A DNA stretch of 64,000 bases, taken from contig MU405219.1 in the NCBI GenBank assembly GCA_022836615.1, forward strand, positions 124,001-188,000, read 5' to 3'. This DNA is from Annulohypoxylon bovei var. microspora (Eukaryota > Ascomycota > Sordariomycetes > Xylariales > Hypoxylaceae). A program made the translations under genes and the position numbers. Under the pieces are notes generated by a model. That model was given only the letters and a program-made list of their open reading frames with translations, was not told the DNA's origin and did no database searches. Below, in pieces: positions 34,856-47,588 of the stretch (positions are counted from its first letter, which is position 1; each line of letters begins with the position of its first letter).

Positions 34856-37800
34856 TGGGGATGGGGATGGGGATGGGATAGAGTATATTTACGTGCTACG
34901 ATGAGTACTTACGAGGGGCGATTGGGTGCTCAAGCTAAGTCGCGGTTACTCGGTTATTATCATGCCGCGTAGCGTCGTCTAAGGTCTACAGACATGCTCC
35001 ATACTTGGGACGCAGGGCCACGGAATCAACTGGCACTTCGAGACCCTACGAACAATCACGATGATGCCGGCGTGGTAGGGGAGATTTTGGGGGGATATCT
35101 CTCCCAGCTTAATTGCTGATAATCGTCGGAGGGAAACCTCCGGCTTTAGGAAATACATGGACTAATCACCTGGGTTACATGCTACAAACATATTTACCAA
35201 TTCAGAAATGGTATTACGAAGTTCGAGCGTGTTTGTTGAGAGCTCATGGGACTAGGTAGTTCCGTTCATCTCACACAAGATCCATATACCAGGGATATGG
35301 ACTACCAAAGCACGCCTTCGGCAGTTGAGCCCATGTTACATTAGATATTAGCTTAATATCATGTGGTTTCCACGTTGATGAATACATACAAACACGATCT
35401 AGAACTCTGGATTTATAAAACCACGTGAGCAAGGGACACGTTCTATGGCAGTTAGCTCGAGTCCGAGCTGATATGAATTCCTTGGCGAGAGAACAAACAA
35501 TTAGCTAATCTCCCACCAGATGAAGTTGAATTATGCTCTGGCTTGTCTTCTATTCAGTGGCTGAGCAGTTGAAGCAACTTCACAATTTCCTGTGGTTTCA
35601 TTCATGGGTTGAGAATCTTACTTGCATCCGTAGGATCCTATCCCGTTCATTACCGCGGCTACGCGGCATGAACTGCAGTTTGTCAAGCCACATGTGGCGA
35701 GTGTGCTAGCGTTCTAGCCCACGGCAGCTCGAGCTAAAACTTTCAGGTCTTAAGCTTTGGCACGCTCTAACTTCAGGTAGCTTCACTTGATACAGCCAGT
35801 CTTAGAACTAATGCGCCCTGCTAGGCCATCTAATACTTTTAATTGTCATCTTTGACGAAGAGACCTAAATTAAGGCTTCATCGGCTTTGCAGATTATACC
35901 TTGGTATGTCTTAACTTGCCGGAAATGGTGATTTAGTCTACCTAAGCGATAGGACCGGAACGGTGTGATAGCTGCGGCTATGTCACTTCCTATGTAGGTA
36001 TTGCTTGCATGAAGGGTTGCAGGCGAGATCGAGAGGTGCTCAGATCCGGGCCGTGATATATCCTTTATGGAAGACACACCTGAGGTTCAGATGCCCAGTC
36101 TTTCTCGACCTGCTAAGAAGAGGTCTGTGCCGCTCGACGCATTTACTAAAGCGGGAGGAGCGGGAGATGTAGGATTCAATGCATTGCGTACACGTGTATG
36201 CGTTGTCGAACTTTTTATTAACCTTCCGGAAAGAATGCGGGTTTGCTGGCTGGCAAACTAGTACTGGGTAAATCCATAAGCTTGAGCAGTGAATCGACAC
36301 TCTTTGATCTATCGTTAATTAGTTAGCGAACTTCGTAAACTTCAATACTTACTTCGATAGTGTGATTCAGAGTAACATATGACTTCAAATTGAGTTTCCA
36401 AACACCATCTATCGTCATCCTCTTTAGCGCTCCAACAAATGCATCGGATGTTTGATCGATGGCGATCCTGGCCTGCTTCCGATTCGAAACGTGCCACATG
36501 GCACACATGGTGAAAATATGGAGGTCGCAAGGCACGATGGGATTTAGACATCTACGTCTGAGAATAACCAATTCGCGCGACTTCTGTAGTAAGAACTGAT
36601 AAGGCTGGCCGCGTAGGAGCCGTACCTACCTACATAGGTAGTTTACATCACTGCAACCCTCTATTGCAGGAGGCCCTGCAACCGCGGGAGTCTGACGGGT
36701 TGATGTGAAACTCCACCCCTAGATAGCGTCACCTAACATCGGTGCACCTATCAGAGGCCGTCAAAACTCTTGAGTTGGCTTTAATGACGATTAGACAGAA
36801 GCAGCACAGATGTCTTTTGAAATAAACTATTTCATATTCCATCACCTGATACACATGTTGTATGTAGTTGTGCATAGAGTTCGGCTTCGAGCGGAAGAAC
36901 GGTGCTGTTTATGATAATTATAGCCTGAGAGAACATGTCTATCACTGAGCAACAAATGAACTTATTGGCTATACTATACCATCAATATATTCAGATATAG
37001 AGAGTAGTATAGATCTTACATGCATATACAGATGAATATTAATGTAGGAAAAGAAGCTTAAGAGGCTTTTATTAGATGCCAACTGCTCGTTTTCAGATTC
37101 TAGCCTGTCAGCGTGCACTACAGCACTAAGAACCCGAGACTTCACATCTCCTTCATCCTTGGCAGACTCTTAGATCCCAGCCAAATCTCAAACACTACAC
37201 AGCCAGATGCAACTCCGTCTTCCCCATATCCAGACATCCCATATCGCGGACCACCCAACCATCGTCAATTCGACCATTACATTCCAGGCCATTGCCGCCG
37301 CCACCTGTTCGATTCAAATCATCGATACGTCGTGTTCCTGCCTTAGTGCCCTTGTAACTACGTACTAACAGAAACACGCGGACGATCTGTGGTATTTATG
37401 AGTTATCACCTGCCAGTAAATACTCGGGATATTGCAATATTGCGTAACAAACAGAATCACGATTTACGATACCTAGACGTCTAGAACTTTTAGTTTATTG
37501 CACGCATACTAACATGGCGAAGTAAGTACGTAAGGCTCATGAAAAAAGAGGATATGGCCCAATAGAAGATGTGTTCGCGTGTACAACATTGAACGGGGAG
37601 AGATTTGAGCCAATCATCTCGCATCGAGGTCCAGTTCAATGAGCTTCCCCCAGCCAAATGAATTCGGAAAGCAGGGGTAAAAAGAGGGAAGAGAGCCAGA
37701 CCTAACCAGGTCCACCGAGGTCAATCTTCTAACTTTATTGGGTATCGGCTAGGTACCGTAACAGGGGATATTTCGTAAGCCCCGATTACTTTATTCCAAG

Positions 37801-39406
37801 GGGCCTCCCGTAATTAATGTTAATCGCGGTACAACTCGTAATTTCCCCAAGTACATGAAACTGGAAGCGCTAGCCTTACAGTTTAGCTGTACTCTAATTT
37901 CCAAACAGCATAATTCTCTTTGTACCAACTCACCTAGTTTCTTATCGTCTGTTACATAGCAAGTCTCCATTATTAAAGAATTCGTCAGGAACATTTCAAA
38001 ATTCAAGTTCGAATTTGCTCTTGTCAAGTGGTACCAACCGGGACACACAACCCACTCCCATCCCAATGCCATCCTTGTCTCCCCTTCTCCATTTGATTTG
38101 ATTGCTCGGGTTGATTCCTTTAACCTTTTTCCACCCATCCCCATTCCCATCTCATTCACAAGGTCCCATCCCTTCCTATTCTCTCCTAACGCTTTTGCCT
38201 GTCCCTTCTTTTTTCACTCTTACCCCCCTCTATTCCCATTCCCTCTATATCCCGTCATCCGTCATCCGTCATCGCGAAGACGAGCCTATTACTGTCAATC
38301 ATTTTGTTCGATTCTCAGCCAGGCTTTGCAAACCGTGGAACGATCCAACTTCGCTTCTCACGACGTACATATATTGTGGCCGGTGTTCTGTGTTCTGCAG
38401 CTAAGGATTATTTACGCGCCGTCAGGAACTGCGAGGAGAAAGAAGTTGGTAGTAACGTTTATTGTGTATACTTGTTACTCCGGAAAAATAAAAGAGAAGG
38501 AAACAATAAAGAGAAAGAAGAGAATAGGAATAAGGCCGAGTCCGAATCCCCCTCACGCCTCTCCACCTCTCCTACAACCTCATCCGTAATTTCGATTTGG
38601 ATCCGTGATCGAATTAATTCTCTCCTCTTTCGCCGTCGCCGTATCAATCGTATCAATCGAGGATTCTCAACCAGGTCGACCCAGCCAAGTCAAGTCTCGA
38701 TAACCAAGGAGTCGAACGACAATAGACTTCTGCACACTTCTGCGCTTCTTTGATAGGCTTTCTCCACCCCCCTATCCGACATATATTATCATTTTTGACG
38801 ACTGGATTATCGATCGCATTTTTACGCAATTGACTTCAATTCTTGTTTTTACCTGCATCGCAGAAGAAGAAAGATATTGAATCCGTCCAATACTTAATTT
38901 CGCAACGGTACGCGGTCGCATATCAAGCCACGCACGTATAGTCAAAGCTGTAGACGGCGCGGTATTATCTACGGTAGCATTTATACTTACTGTAGACCTT
39001 ATTTAGCGGCCTATCGACCCGTACAACGTTCGCCAACCTTTTAACCCATTTTCCCACCGTCCTCGACTCTCCAACTCCAGTCACTCCTTTGTAGAGAATA
39101 CAATCCTATCCAGCATCCCGCCAAGCTATCGGTCGCGATTCTTGGCATTTCAGCGGATCAGACCAAACAAACAACCTATTAGGCTTCTTGTCTCTGCAAC
39201 CTTCCAGGGCACAGCCACACTTCCGTGACTGGCGATCAACAAGACCCACGATTCGCTCTCACCTGCATTTCGCCTCGCATCGCATGTCCGAGTAGCCAAT
39301 CCTAGCTCACCAGGTTTCAATTGTTAATTGAACTTCTTGAGCGTGAAGCTTTTCCTCTTTCCTTATGCCCTCTTACGGATCTCTTCACTCCCCTTCGTTG
39401 CGCAAA
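34856..39406. other. Gene-poor 4.5-kb spacer with sho1 upstream region
   Basis: No gene with recognisable domains. Small frames around 35.9-36.6, 37.1 and 38.1-38.7 kb look random. From about 38,100 to 38,260 the plus strand is strongly pyrimidine-rich (CCCATCCCCATTCCCATC and similar), typical of fungal promoters. The stretch from about 38,300 to 39,406 may be a long 5' leader of sho1. TACCTACCTACATAGGTAG occurs near 36,625. Confidence 0.45.
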
Positions 39407-40456
39407 ATGGAACATTCCCGGGCGAGTTACGGCCGTAGAGGTCTCAACATGTCTAATATCATCGGTGATCCTTTCGCTCTGGCTACGGTTTCAATTGCAG
39501 GAGTATGTTCAAGAATCTTCCATCGCTTCCATAACGCTTTGTGCATAGATCTAGCGCTAACTATAGTCTTACCAGCTTGCATGGGTGATCTCCTTCATTG
39601 GTTCTATCATCGCTCGAGTACAAGAGACTCGCAAGGACCCCTTCCCGCCATATTCGTGGTTTGCGCTCGTCTTCATGTTACCATTGATAATTGGAATAAC
39701 CATCGTGGTTGCATCCGATTGTATCCAGACCTATCACATTGCTCTTGTCGGCTACTTAGCTTGCGGTCTTATTGCCACTACCTCATCCGTGAACGCGCTG
39801 GTCTATGATGCTAACGCAGCGAGAGAGGCTGCTGCGGCCGGCTTTATTCTGTTATCCATGGTCAACGTAAGTCTAATTGTAGCATTAACGGATGCATACA
39901 AGCACTCGCTTATTTTGTAATGCTGGAGAAATAAATTCACTAACATAATATGTGTTAGATTGTCTGGATATTCTATTTCGGGTCCGCACCATCCGCAGTA
40001 CCACGTGCCTACATCGACTCTTTCGCTCTGGCTAAAGAATCCGCGAATAACCGACAAACTATGAATGGAGGATATCGCCCGGAGACATCTACCTCCGTCC
40101 AACCCCCCCAGATGTACACATCCGCCCAACTTAACGGGTTCGAGAACCCATCTCCTGTGGGAGGCTTTAATGGCAATGCTCCGCGCAACTCAGGTGGTCT
40201 TCCCGGATTCCCCGGTGCTCCTAAAGCACCATCGCCAGCACAACAGACCGAGGCCGAAATTGCCGCTCCTACCGAATATCCGTATCGTGCGAAGGCTATC
40301 TACAGCTACGAAGCCAACCCGGATGATGCGAATGAGATTTCATTCTCCAAGCATGAAATACTCGAAGTCAGCGACGTCAGCGGACGATGGTGGCAAGCAC
40401 GAAAAGAGAGCGGCGAGACCGGAATAGCTCCCAGCAATTACCTCATATTATTATGA
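39407..40456 (+). CDS. sho1: High-osmolarity sensor Sho1 (3 exons)
   Basis: Exons 39407-39502, 39576-39866 and 39959-40456 encode 294 residues, close to the usual Sho1 length. The N-terminus (MEHSRASYGRRGLNMSNIIGDPFALATVSIAG) leads into four membrane segments (LAWVISFIGSIIA; WFALVFMLPLIIGITIVV; HIALVGYLACGLIATTSSV; AGFILLSMVNIVWIFYFG). A Pro/Gly/Asn-rich cytoplasmic linker follows, then a C-terminal SH3 domain (AKAIYSYEANPDDANEISF...GRWWQARKESGETGIAPSNYL). Both introns fall in phase 0 with CTAAC/CTAACA branch sites. In yeast Sho1 is a plasma-membrane scaffold whose SH3 domain binds Pbs2 in the HOG pathway; in filamentous fungi it also affects growth and virulence. An upstream in-frame ATG at 39365 exists; I prefer 39407 because MEHSR fits the family start. 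Confidence 0.95.
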
Positions 40457-41836
40457 GACGACTTTTAGCCTGAGTTCTGCTCTGAGTTCGTTCGGTTTTG
40501 ATATGATACGTTGAATTGCTTTGTCTAGGTGGCCTCTGAAGACAATAGCGCGAGTAATCTGTATTTGAACGGGGTTTAGAGGATGTATACAAAAATATTG
40601 GGCCACGGATACGCGTTGGAGTAAAATGGGGGTTTGCCAACATTGCCGGATGTAGCTTTTTTCTCGCTTTCGCAAGGCTCTATTTTCTATTATCGTTCCA
40701 TGATGGTTTGCCTTTATTGTCTATTATTTTTTTCTTCACCTTTCTGCTTTTTTATCTACGGCATCATACCCCAGGTGTGATATTCGGAAAACCAGTACCC
40801 CCTTGCCCCTATAGCACGTACGAACTGCGGAAGAGCGTCTTTTATTTTCCCCGCTTTTTCGAAACACCCTTTTTTTTTTACTTGAACCGGCGAAGTAGGA
40901 TGGAGCAGTAGCCTTTCTGACACGAAACGGGATTTACGAACGTCACGCTCATTGGTTCACGGATTCCAGGAGATAGGTAAAAGCTCTGGTATCAATCAAT
41001 GAAAGAAGACCAATCAAAAATACAATGCGATGACTATTGGCGAGTGATTGTCGTGTAGATTATTGTCTGGTGTGGTGTTGTGAGATACTATGTACTATGG
41101 TTGTAGTGTTCTGGGCGGGCATTTTGGTAGGTTCGGGGGCAATCGGGACTGGGCGTGGATGAGATTGAACATGGTGTGGAAATTTGGGATGGACTGGACA
41201 AGGTGGATTGATAATATTGTCTGAATTTGACCTGTGCCTAACTATCTGAAGCTCTGGGACCTTGAAGGGGAAGAAGGTCTGACTGAAGTCAAAATGACAT
41301 GCCGTCAAAATTTCAGATCTACCTACCACTGCGGCTCTGTGCCGATCCGCGGGTGATTCCGACTGTCATATGTCTCCCCCGTAAGCAGTCTTGTCATTGA
41401 TGCTTTCTTTCGTAGCCTAATCTAGAATGGATGCCACCTCCCTGCCACGTTTGGAAGATGCCTCCTCGACATTCCGATCTGTTAGCCTAACCCCCAACAC
41501 TTCTCGGATGTTGACCTTCCCATGTTCGGCAACGGTGGGTAAAATAGTGCCGTGTGATAGCCTAGCTCCTCCGCCATAATCGAGGATCGAAATTGCATAG
41601 ATTTGTAGGGCGTGTCATGGTTCCTGTCCAGTTTCGTCGTAACACGTATGCCCACAACGTTGTCGGCAGAAGGCAAACGGTCGCTCTGAGATTCATCGTA
41701 GGTCTTTGCCCGCAGTTCTAATCTCAAGTCCCATCTCATCCGAACCAAACAACACTTCGTCCACCCCTTATAGTCTCATTCATCGTGTTTTATCTTATCA
41801 TATCGTGTCTTATCGTATCGCGTCGCGCGAAGCCCC
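40457..41836. other. Intergenic between sho1 and spc19
   Basis: Convergent 3' flanks. Short frames at 40,443-41,748 lack domain features. Confidence 0.4.
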
Positions 41837-42453
41837 TCAGGCCGCCGCGTCCACCCTCTTCCGCAGCTCGCGCTCCTTCTGCAATACCTCGAGCTCGAGG
41901 CGCTCGACGCCGTACTGCAGCGCCTCGCGCTGCCGCGCCCGCAGCTTGCCCTCCACCGCCAGCCGGTCCCCGGGCAGGCTCGCCCTGCGCCCCCCGTAAC
42001 CGCCACTGCTCTTCGCGGCGGGAGCAGGGGTCGGGGTCGGCGACGAGGAGCGCAGCAGCCGCCCCTGCTGCAGCTCCGACCGCGCCTTCAGCGCGTCGAT
42101 GCGCCGCTCCACGCGCGCCACGTGCGCGTCCGCGCGGTCGAGGAGCGTCGTTATGGCGGGCCCGATCTCGTCGCGGAGAGAGGACTCGGCGGCGACGAGG
42201 GTCGGTTGTGGGATTAGCTCGTAGTGCTGTGGCGCGGGGGTTAGTCGCTGGGAAATGCTAAGAGGAAGAGAGGGGAAGAGGGGGGAGGAACACGTACGCG
42301 CACGCTCTTGAGCACGTTGATCAGGCGCGGGAAGTCCGCGACGCCGGTGCCGAGCGTCGACACCGAGGACTCGAGGAAGGAGAGCGAGGTGCGTAGCGCG
42401 GCGACACAGTCCCCGTACGAGGCTGAGTTCGTTGAAGTTGTCGTGGTCGCCAT
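41837..42453 (-). CDS. spc19: DASH complex subunit Spc19 (2 exons)
   Basis: Exons 42453-42298 and 42226-41837 (minus) encode 181 residues. The phase-0 intron of 71 nt (GTACGT...CCACAG) joins LINVLKSVR to HYELIPQPTLVAAE. Diagnostic Spc19 features are SYGDCVAALRTSLSFLESSV, GVADFPRLINVLKSVRHYEL, SSLRDEIGPAITTLLDRAD and a long C-terminal coiled coil (VERRIDALKARSELQQGRL; LQYGVERLELEVLQKERELR). DASH/Dam1 forms rings or patches around microtubules and couples kinetochores to their plus ends. The gene is G/C-rich, above all exon 2, and carries a disordered Pro/Ala/Ser insert (SSSPTPTPAPAAKSSGG) within the coiled-coil region. Confidence 0.93.
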
Positions 42454-43071
42454 GGTGGTGGTGGGTGGGGGAATTGGTGTTGTTGGGTTGGGAGATTGGG
42501 TGGGTGGGATGGATTGGTTATGTCGTATTCGTAGTTTGCTCTAAATATTTACAAGCAGACGACAGCAACCGATGCGGGGCGCTAAGGCGGGAATACAGTG
42601 GGGCTCTGGGCTTGGCGTTACTAAGTCTAAGAGGTAGGTAGACAGTTGCGAAAGTAAAAGCTGTTTGTTTTTGTCCTTTAAAATAGAAATAAAATGAACT
42701 GTTACGATTTTACTATTACATCAAACCAAATATTATCTATTATTCCTTCAACCAACCTCTCTTATTAAAAAATCGCCAAATCCTATGCAAAAATGAAGTC
42801 AGGTACAAAAAACGAAATAGGGGTGCTCCTGTAAAACCCAAATAAAGCTGAGAACATTCTCAGCCCAAACAAAATCAATCCACCCACCCACCTCATTGAT
42901 CAGATCAGATTTGGAAACGCAGTATTCTACAGCCTAGAGACTTTTGTTAGTATAGGCGGCCGTACACACAGTGTGATCATAATATTCTAGAGAATGAATA
43001 TGCTAGTCGTAAATACAGAAAAGTAAGGAATGATACAATACGAATGATTAGAAAAAAGAAGAAAAGAGTAT
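42454..43071. other. Intergenic, promoter side of spc19
   Basis: A run of TGGTGGTGGTGGGTGGGGG near 42,450-42,475 lies just upstream of the spc19 start (C-rich on its own strand, as in a leader). No gene seen. Confidence 0.4.
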
Positions 43072-43195
43072 AGCCACTGGAGGAATCGAACCCCCAGGCC
43101 TAGCAGTAAAGCGCCCCTCCCAAATCTTACATGACTCAAACATGAGATTTGAGCGAGGTCCCAAATACACCCCACTAGGCCACTCCAGTCTGGCT
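43072..43195 (-). tRNA. tRNA-like sequence, identity uncertain
   Basis: On the minus strand the 3' part reads GGGGGTTCGATTCCTCC, a good T arm (5-bp stem, loop TTCGATT), followed by AGTGGCT as a 3' acceptor strand. The 5' part has GGCCTAGTGG, like a D arm, and the region starts AGCCA, which pairs with TGGCT. The rest of the acceptor pairing fails unless extra bases (GACTGGAG) are an insertion. A different pairing, ACTGGAG with CTCCAGT, is perfect but overlaps the T stem. The middle (CAAATCT...AGATTTG) forms a stem that may belong to an intron. Either an intron-bearing tRNA I cannot fold by eye or a pseudogene. Confidence 0.4.
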
Positions 43196-43196
43196 T

Positions 43197-46048
43197 CTAT
43201 TGAATTTGTTGTGATGAAGGAAGTTTTAGTTTGAACTATATGTTATTTAGAGACGACAAAGGCAAGTGCTTTCGACGAGCCAGTGGGACGCTCAAAAATC
43301 TTATTTATACTTGCTTTATCCACTAAGTTCTCATCTGACGTAGAGCCTTGCTGGGAAGGAAGGAAGGACCACTTCCATTCCTTCCTTCCTAATAATTACC
43401 AATAACCTTCATTCACATTGGGTGAAAATGCACACATCCGGGGGAGTGGTAGATCAAGATAGCTAAAGGGGTTTCAATGCGAGCAAAGGGAAGATTCATG
43501 GTTTAATATGCATTCTATCTTAGTTCATATTCACCATTTCCTCATACCGTTCATATGTTAACGGGTTTCCTTACAAAAAGATCCTTAAATGTCAACAATA
43601 TTACTAAAATGTCCGGTAGTCCCTAGAGCATCATATACTGACCAAACTAAACTGAAAAGTGATCTCCGAGACTATGTCAAAAAGTTTATAGGAAGATCCG
43701 GAAGCTTAACAACATCTTCAAATCCCATACCGTAGCTAGCCGGGCCGTACCGGATCGGCCCCACTTAGTGCTCGGTCGCAAACGTCCGGACTAGGTACTT
43801 CCCCTTTTCGGTCTGGGGATCCCGGATTTACAGAAAACCGCTCACGATAGGCACTCTATGGCGATATTATTGACCGCTTTTGAATGATGTACTAGGGGTC
43901 CGAAAGGCTTAAGATTCATCTCTACCAGCGTGATACACTCTGCGAACACTTTGTTTTCAGTGATATAGAAGTTTCTAAACTAAAACATATGAATTGGCTC
44001 TGATATGTATACGTCTCAAATTATGACTCAGTATGGCTGGTATCTCATTGGTGGCCGTAAATACAAATATTTATCCTAGCTTCTAAATTCCTATAGATAT
44101 ATATATCTATGTATGTCCAAGTTTAACAAATGAGAATTTCTAAGAGGTTAACGTGGAAGTCTCCAATAAACAACTTTGAAAAGAAAGGATTGAAAGTTGC
44201 CCCTGAATAGGGGCGCAGCGCAAGGTCTACCACGAGCACCCCTCTGCTAAGCTGTAACATTAACTAAAACATCGCGATGTTGGGGACATAACAAACAAAC
44301 CAAGACAACTCCATATAATTCATTAAAATACTTAAGACAAAAGTGGAACTTAACCGAAGTATGACCTAAAGTCCCAGAAAGAATAGCCCTGGCACGCCAC
44401 TTCTACTGATGGCCATTATCTCGCTACATTCAAGGAAATGCTGACTATAATTGCACTAATCTCATTTTCTACCTGTCCTTGGGCGGCTAGGAAAACTCTC
44501 AAGCTAGGTAAATTTGGTAGCGTACCTAGCTTTGACTGGCTCTCCCGACCTAACCCGACGACCGTCTCAAATATCGCCAAACACGATGAATTCGTGTCTT
44601 TACGAAAATACGCACACTCTCTCACATCGATTCAAGACCTAATATATAGATATCGCTTGTTCACGAGATTGGTGACGGAATGGAAAATGTCAACTTATGC
44701 TTCTCGTTGATGTCCGACAATGCCTCAAGATTAGCACCCACGCCATCACGGTCTTCTGCACATAACTAATGTAATCTACACGATACGTATGAACAGAAAC
44801 CTTCTGTTAATATCCTCGTTTATAAACGACTACCACATATGAGAAGATATGGGTAGGTGGAACGATAATGACTTCTACCTAGTTACCCTATGCCAAATGC
44901 CGAGCGAATTCATCGCCCTCATTGGGTGTCCATTGTTCCTACAATATAGTAATACGCCTGGCTTTCCTACGTGATGCCGTGTTTAATTTTAATCGAGGGC
45001 CTGGGATACCACAAGCAATTTTGCAAACATAATAGATCCGTGCCTCATAACAAGTATACATTCTTGAGAGATATTCTGATCAAGCGAGTACCGGTTAGGG
45101 ACATCGTTATTATTGTTAGAGTTATTAAATCCACATTTGAACAGTCAATGTTTCGGTTCAAGGTATATCTTTAAACTGAATCGTAAAAAGCTTGAGATTT
45201 ACTAGCCCGCAATGTCATGGAAGTTTATCCACAAGATATTCTAGCCCTTGGTATTCATCCTTCGAGGACTATCTTCTGTCGCAATTTTTAGTGCCAAGGA
45301 TAGTGATAGATAGTGGCTACCTATAGAACATGGTTGTAAATGGAATCATGTGCAAAGTGGATCGTATCAAGTCGTCCCTTTTCAAAGACCTCGAAGAACC
45401 CAATGTCGTCCTAACCTTACCCCTAGTTATCCCTAGGCAACCCTAGTAAATTCGTTTTTAGGTAAGCAATCTTATATAAGCAGCTTTCCGAAAACAACAT
45501 TACATAAGCGGTCCTTATATAAGCGGCTTTTATGTAAGCATACATAAGCGAGATTTACATAAGCGGGCTTTATATAAGCAGTTTTGGATAAGCAGACAAC
45601 TTAGGCTTACATAATACACTAAAGCAACAAATCAAAACCGTCTAATGCAATGCACGAATCACACGCATACTAATCATTAAGCCTCAAGGGTATTGACGTA
45701 GTCTAAGTTGCATTTTATATCGAGTTTACATTACATAAAATATAACCATATAACATGACGGTAGATCTCCGGGTTCTGCCTGCCCCGGACGACCCCGGAA
45801 ACAGGACCCACCCGGAGCTTCGGGAACCGTATCATACCTGCTATCAATATCATGAATATTTCTCAAATGAGGTCATCAGCTAAATGGGCTACAATCCGAG
45901 CTCCTGTAAGCGATGGATCAATCCGTGAGTCATACTTATCTATGCCGTCGATCGGAGCATATTTCTCACAGAGATAGCACATGTTGTTGTAGGCCCTACA
46001 TACAGTATCATTTTAGCAGTGGAATGATAAATATGAAGAAATTGAGAC
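43197..46048. other. Gene-poor spacer with short repeats
   Basis: No gene with recognisable domains. A hairpin AAGGAAGGAAGG/CCTTCCTTCC lies at about 43,357-43,388. A cluster of ATAAGCGG words is at 45,470-45,600, and a G/C-rich partly self-complementary stretch at 45,770-45,830. A 90-codon frame at 44,438-44,710 has no known domain. Confidence 0.4.
45411..45620. repeat. Cluster of TA(C/T)ATAAGCGG-type repeats beside telomere-like sequence
   Basis: About eight variants of (T)TAYATAAGC(G/A)G occur within 140 bases (for example TTACATAAGCGG near 45,504, TTATATAAGCGG near 45,516, ACATAAGCGGGC near 45,558). They follow CCTAACCTTACCCCTAG and AACCCTAG (45,411-45,447). A similar pairing of CCTAACCCT with GCTTACATAA is found at 55,637-55,680. 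Likely a remnant of one dispersed repeat or of TE termini; family unknown. Confidence 0.5.
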
Positions 46049-47198
46049 CTACGTTTTTCTCAAAATGCTACCAGGGTGGCCGGCGGAGTAGTTGATAGCG
46101 CCCTTGAGGCTGTAGAGTCTATTTCGATCATCAAATTCATCAGCTGGTTCCGCTGCGGGATAGTGCCGTAGGTAATGTTTTTTATACGACGCGGATCGGA
46201 AGACAGAGCTGAATTCGCATCTCCAGTGGCCTAGTTCCATTTCATTATGAGCAAAATAGGAACCAGCATCGAAAAGGAGGGTATCGCCAGTTTCCATATT
46301 GATCCCCATGTTTCCTTCCCAGAGATCCCCGTGAATGATACAGGGCTTGAGTTGGCGACCCCCGGCCTGGAGAGGCTCAAGAAGGCGTGGTACCACTTTC
46401 CACGCTACCTGTTGGATGGCTCGTTCATATTCCTGCCAAGGGCCGTTCCTTTTGACGTCAAGCTCGCAGACCCCAAGAAACAGATTCCTGAAGAAAACAG
46501 CCCAACTATCTTGCCAGTCGACCACGTGTGCTCGGTCACCGTCACATGTTTGGACATGGAAACCAAACTGGCCTGTTGGCGACTGACTAATCTTGTGGAG
46601 ATGCGCAAGTCTACTGGTAAATTCGGCCGGATCCGGGGCCGTAGCGATATCCATGTCAACGAACTCAGAAAGATAGAAGTAGGTGGCCGGGCTTAGAACC
46701 TTGTACTTCCTAAACCCGAATGGCTTAGGAATGAAATCGGACATGGCATCGTAGATTATCTTGGACGATTCAAACTCGCCCCCGAGCATGATTCGACCAG
46801 TCTCACCGTATGCAATCTAGGCGGGAAGACTCAATGTCAGGCCTCAACTATAGTTTGGGTCTTTCGAAATACTATAGACTCACTTTGATGAAGTAAACCT
46901 TCTCTGAACCATCCGCATCAAGTGCTACGAGTCTGCCTGTGATGGTCCAAGCGCTAGTCCCAAAGTGCTCAACGGAAATAAAAGTACTTCCTGCTGGCAG
47001 TGCTATGGAAAATAAGCATTATACCCGATGATATTTGCAGGGATTTTCACCATCAATGATAGCTTCGTCCATTGGAAAGACTCCATCGAGCTGTGCCAAA
47101 ATTTGCTTGATGGTCATTGTAGCCGTCTTTTCTAGTAAAGTGGGCCCTGGGACGGGAGAGACCAGGAGACCTGGCGATACCTCAATCTCTGTCGCCAT
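46049..47198 (-). CDS. Fructosamine/ketosamine-3-kinase-like protein (3 exons)
   Basis: Exons (minus) 47198-47051, 47002-46884 and 46816-46049 encode 344 residues. Introns of 48 and 67 nt keep phase; the first junction restores AIIDALPAGSTFISVEHFG and the second FIKIAYGETGRIMLGGEFES. Kinase-fold landmarks are the Lys in KVYFIKIA, EFESSKIIYDAM, FYLSEFVDMD and the catalytic loop IIHGDLWEGNMG, followed by LLFDAGSYFAHNEMELG, where FDAG stands at the DFG-like metal site. FN3K proteins phosphorylate ketoamines on glycated proteins and so start deglycation; fungal members are often annotated only as phosphotransferase family. The N-terminal 45 residues have no clear counterpart, and a start at a later Met (MTIKQILAQL) is possible. 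Confidence 0.88.
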
Positions 47199-47588
47199 GA
47201 TGAGATGTTGGTTCTCCGAGGTATAATAATAGTATATGTGTTTCAAATCGAAGTCTACACGGCCAGTCCCTCTAGGCAAGAGCTCGGGAAAGGAAAGCTA
47301 ATCATGATTTATGGCAGCCTGACTTAAATAAATCCCTCCCACCCACTTCTTATCTCGTTGAGGGGTCACACTCGGCGGCTATAATAAGCGAATAGACGTA
47401 AGCATTTGTTTTGAGGCTGAGATTTTCCAAGGGTTCACGTTGGGGGCGGTTTGTGAGCCGGATTTCGGGGTTGGATGGGTCCCCCCTGTCAGGAGCTTTA
47501 TTGACCGTTTCAGTATCCTCTCTACATATCTCGAAAATCGTAGCGATGGCATTACATTATTTCTTAAACTCCATGCGCTATCGACACT
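47199..47588. other. Short divergent promoter region
   Basis: The kinase-like gene (-) and the NLR-like gene (+) diverge from this 390-bp stretch, which presumably holds both promoters and leaders. No other features. Confidence 0.4.

Noticed and set aside
38098..38753. Overlapping plus-strand frames of 100-163 codons upstream of sho1
   Set aside because: They are low-complexity Pro/Ser/Phe strings from a pyrimidine-rich promoter or leader, with no domain.
43357..43388. AAGGAAGGAAGG...CCTTCCTTCC hairpin as a transcription terminator
   Set aside because: Fungal RNA polymerase II does not use such hairpins, and no gene ends here; a simple-sequence inverted repeat is enough.
44438..44710. 90-codon plus frame with hydrophobic start (MLTIIALISFSTC), possible small secreted protein
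   Set aside because: The hydrophobic stretch is short, there is no cysteine pattern or recognisable mature domain, and a frame of this length is expected by chance.
46247..46696. 149-codon plus frame opposite the kinase-like gene
   Set aside because: The minus frame has kinase motifs (HGDLWEGN) and consistent introns; the plus frame is its shadow.
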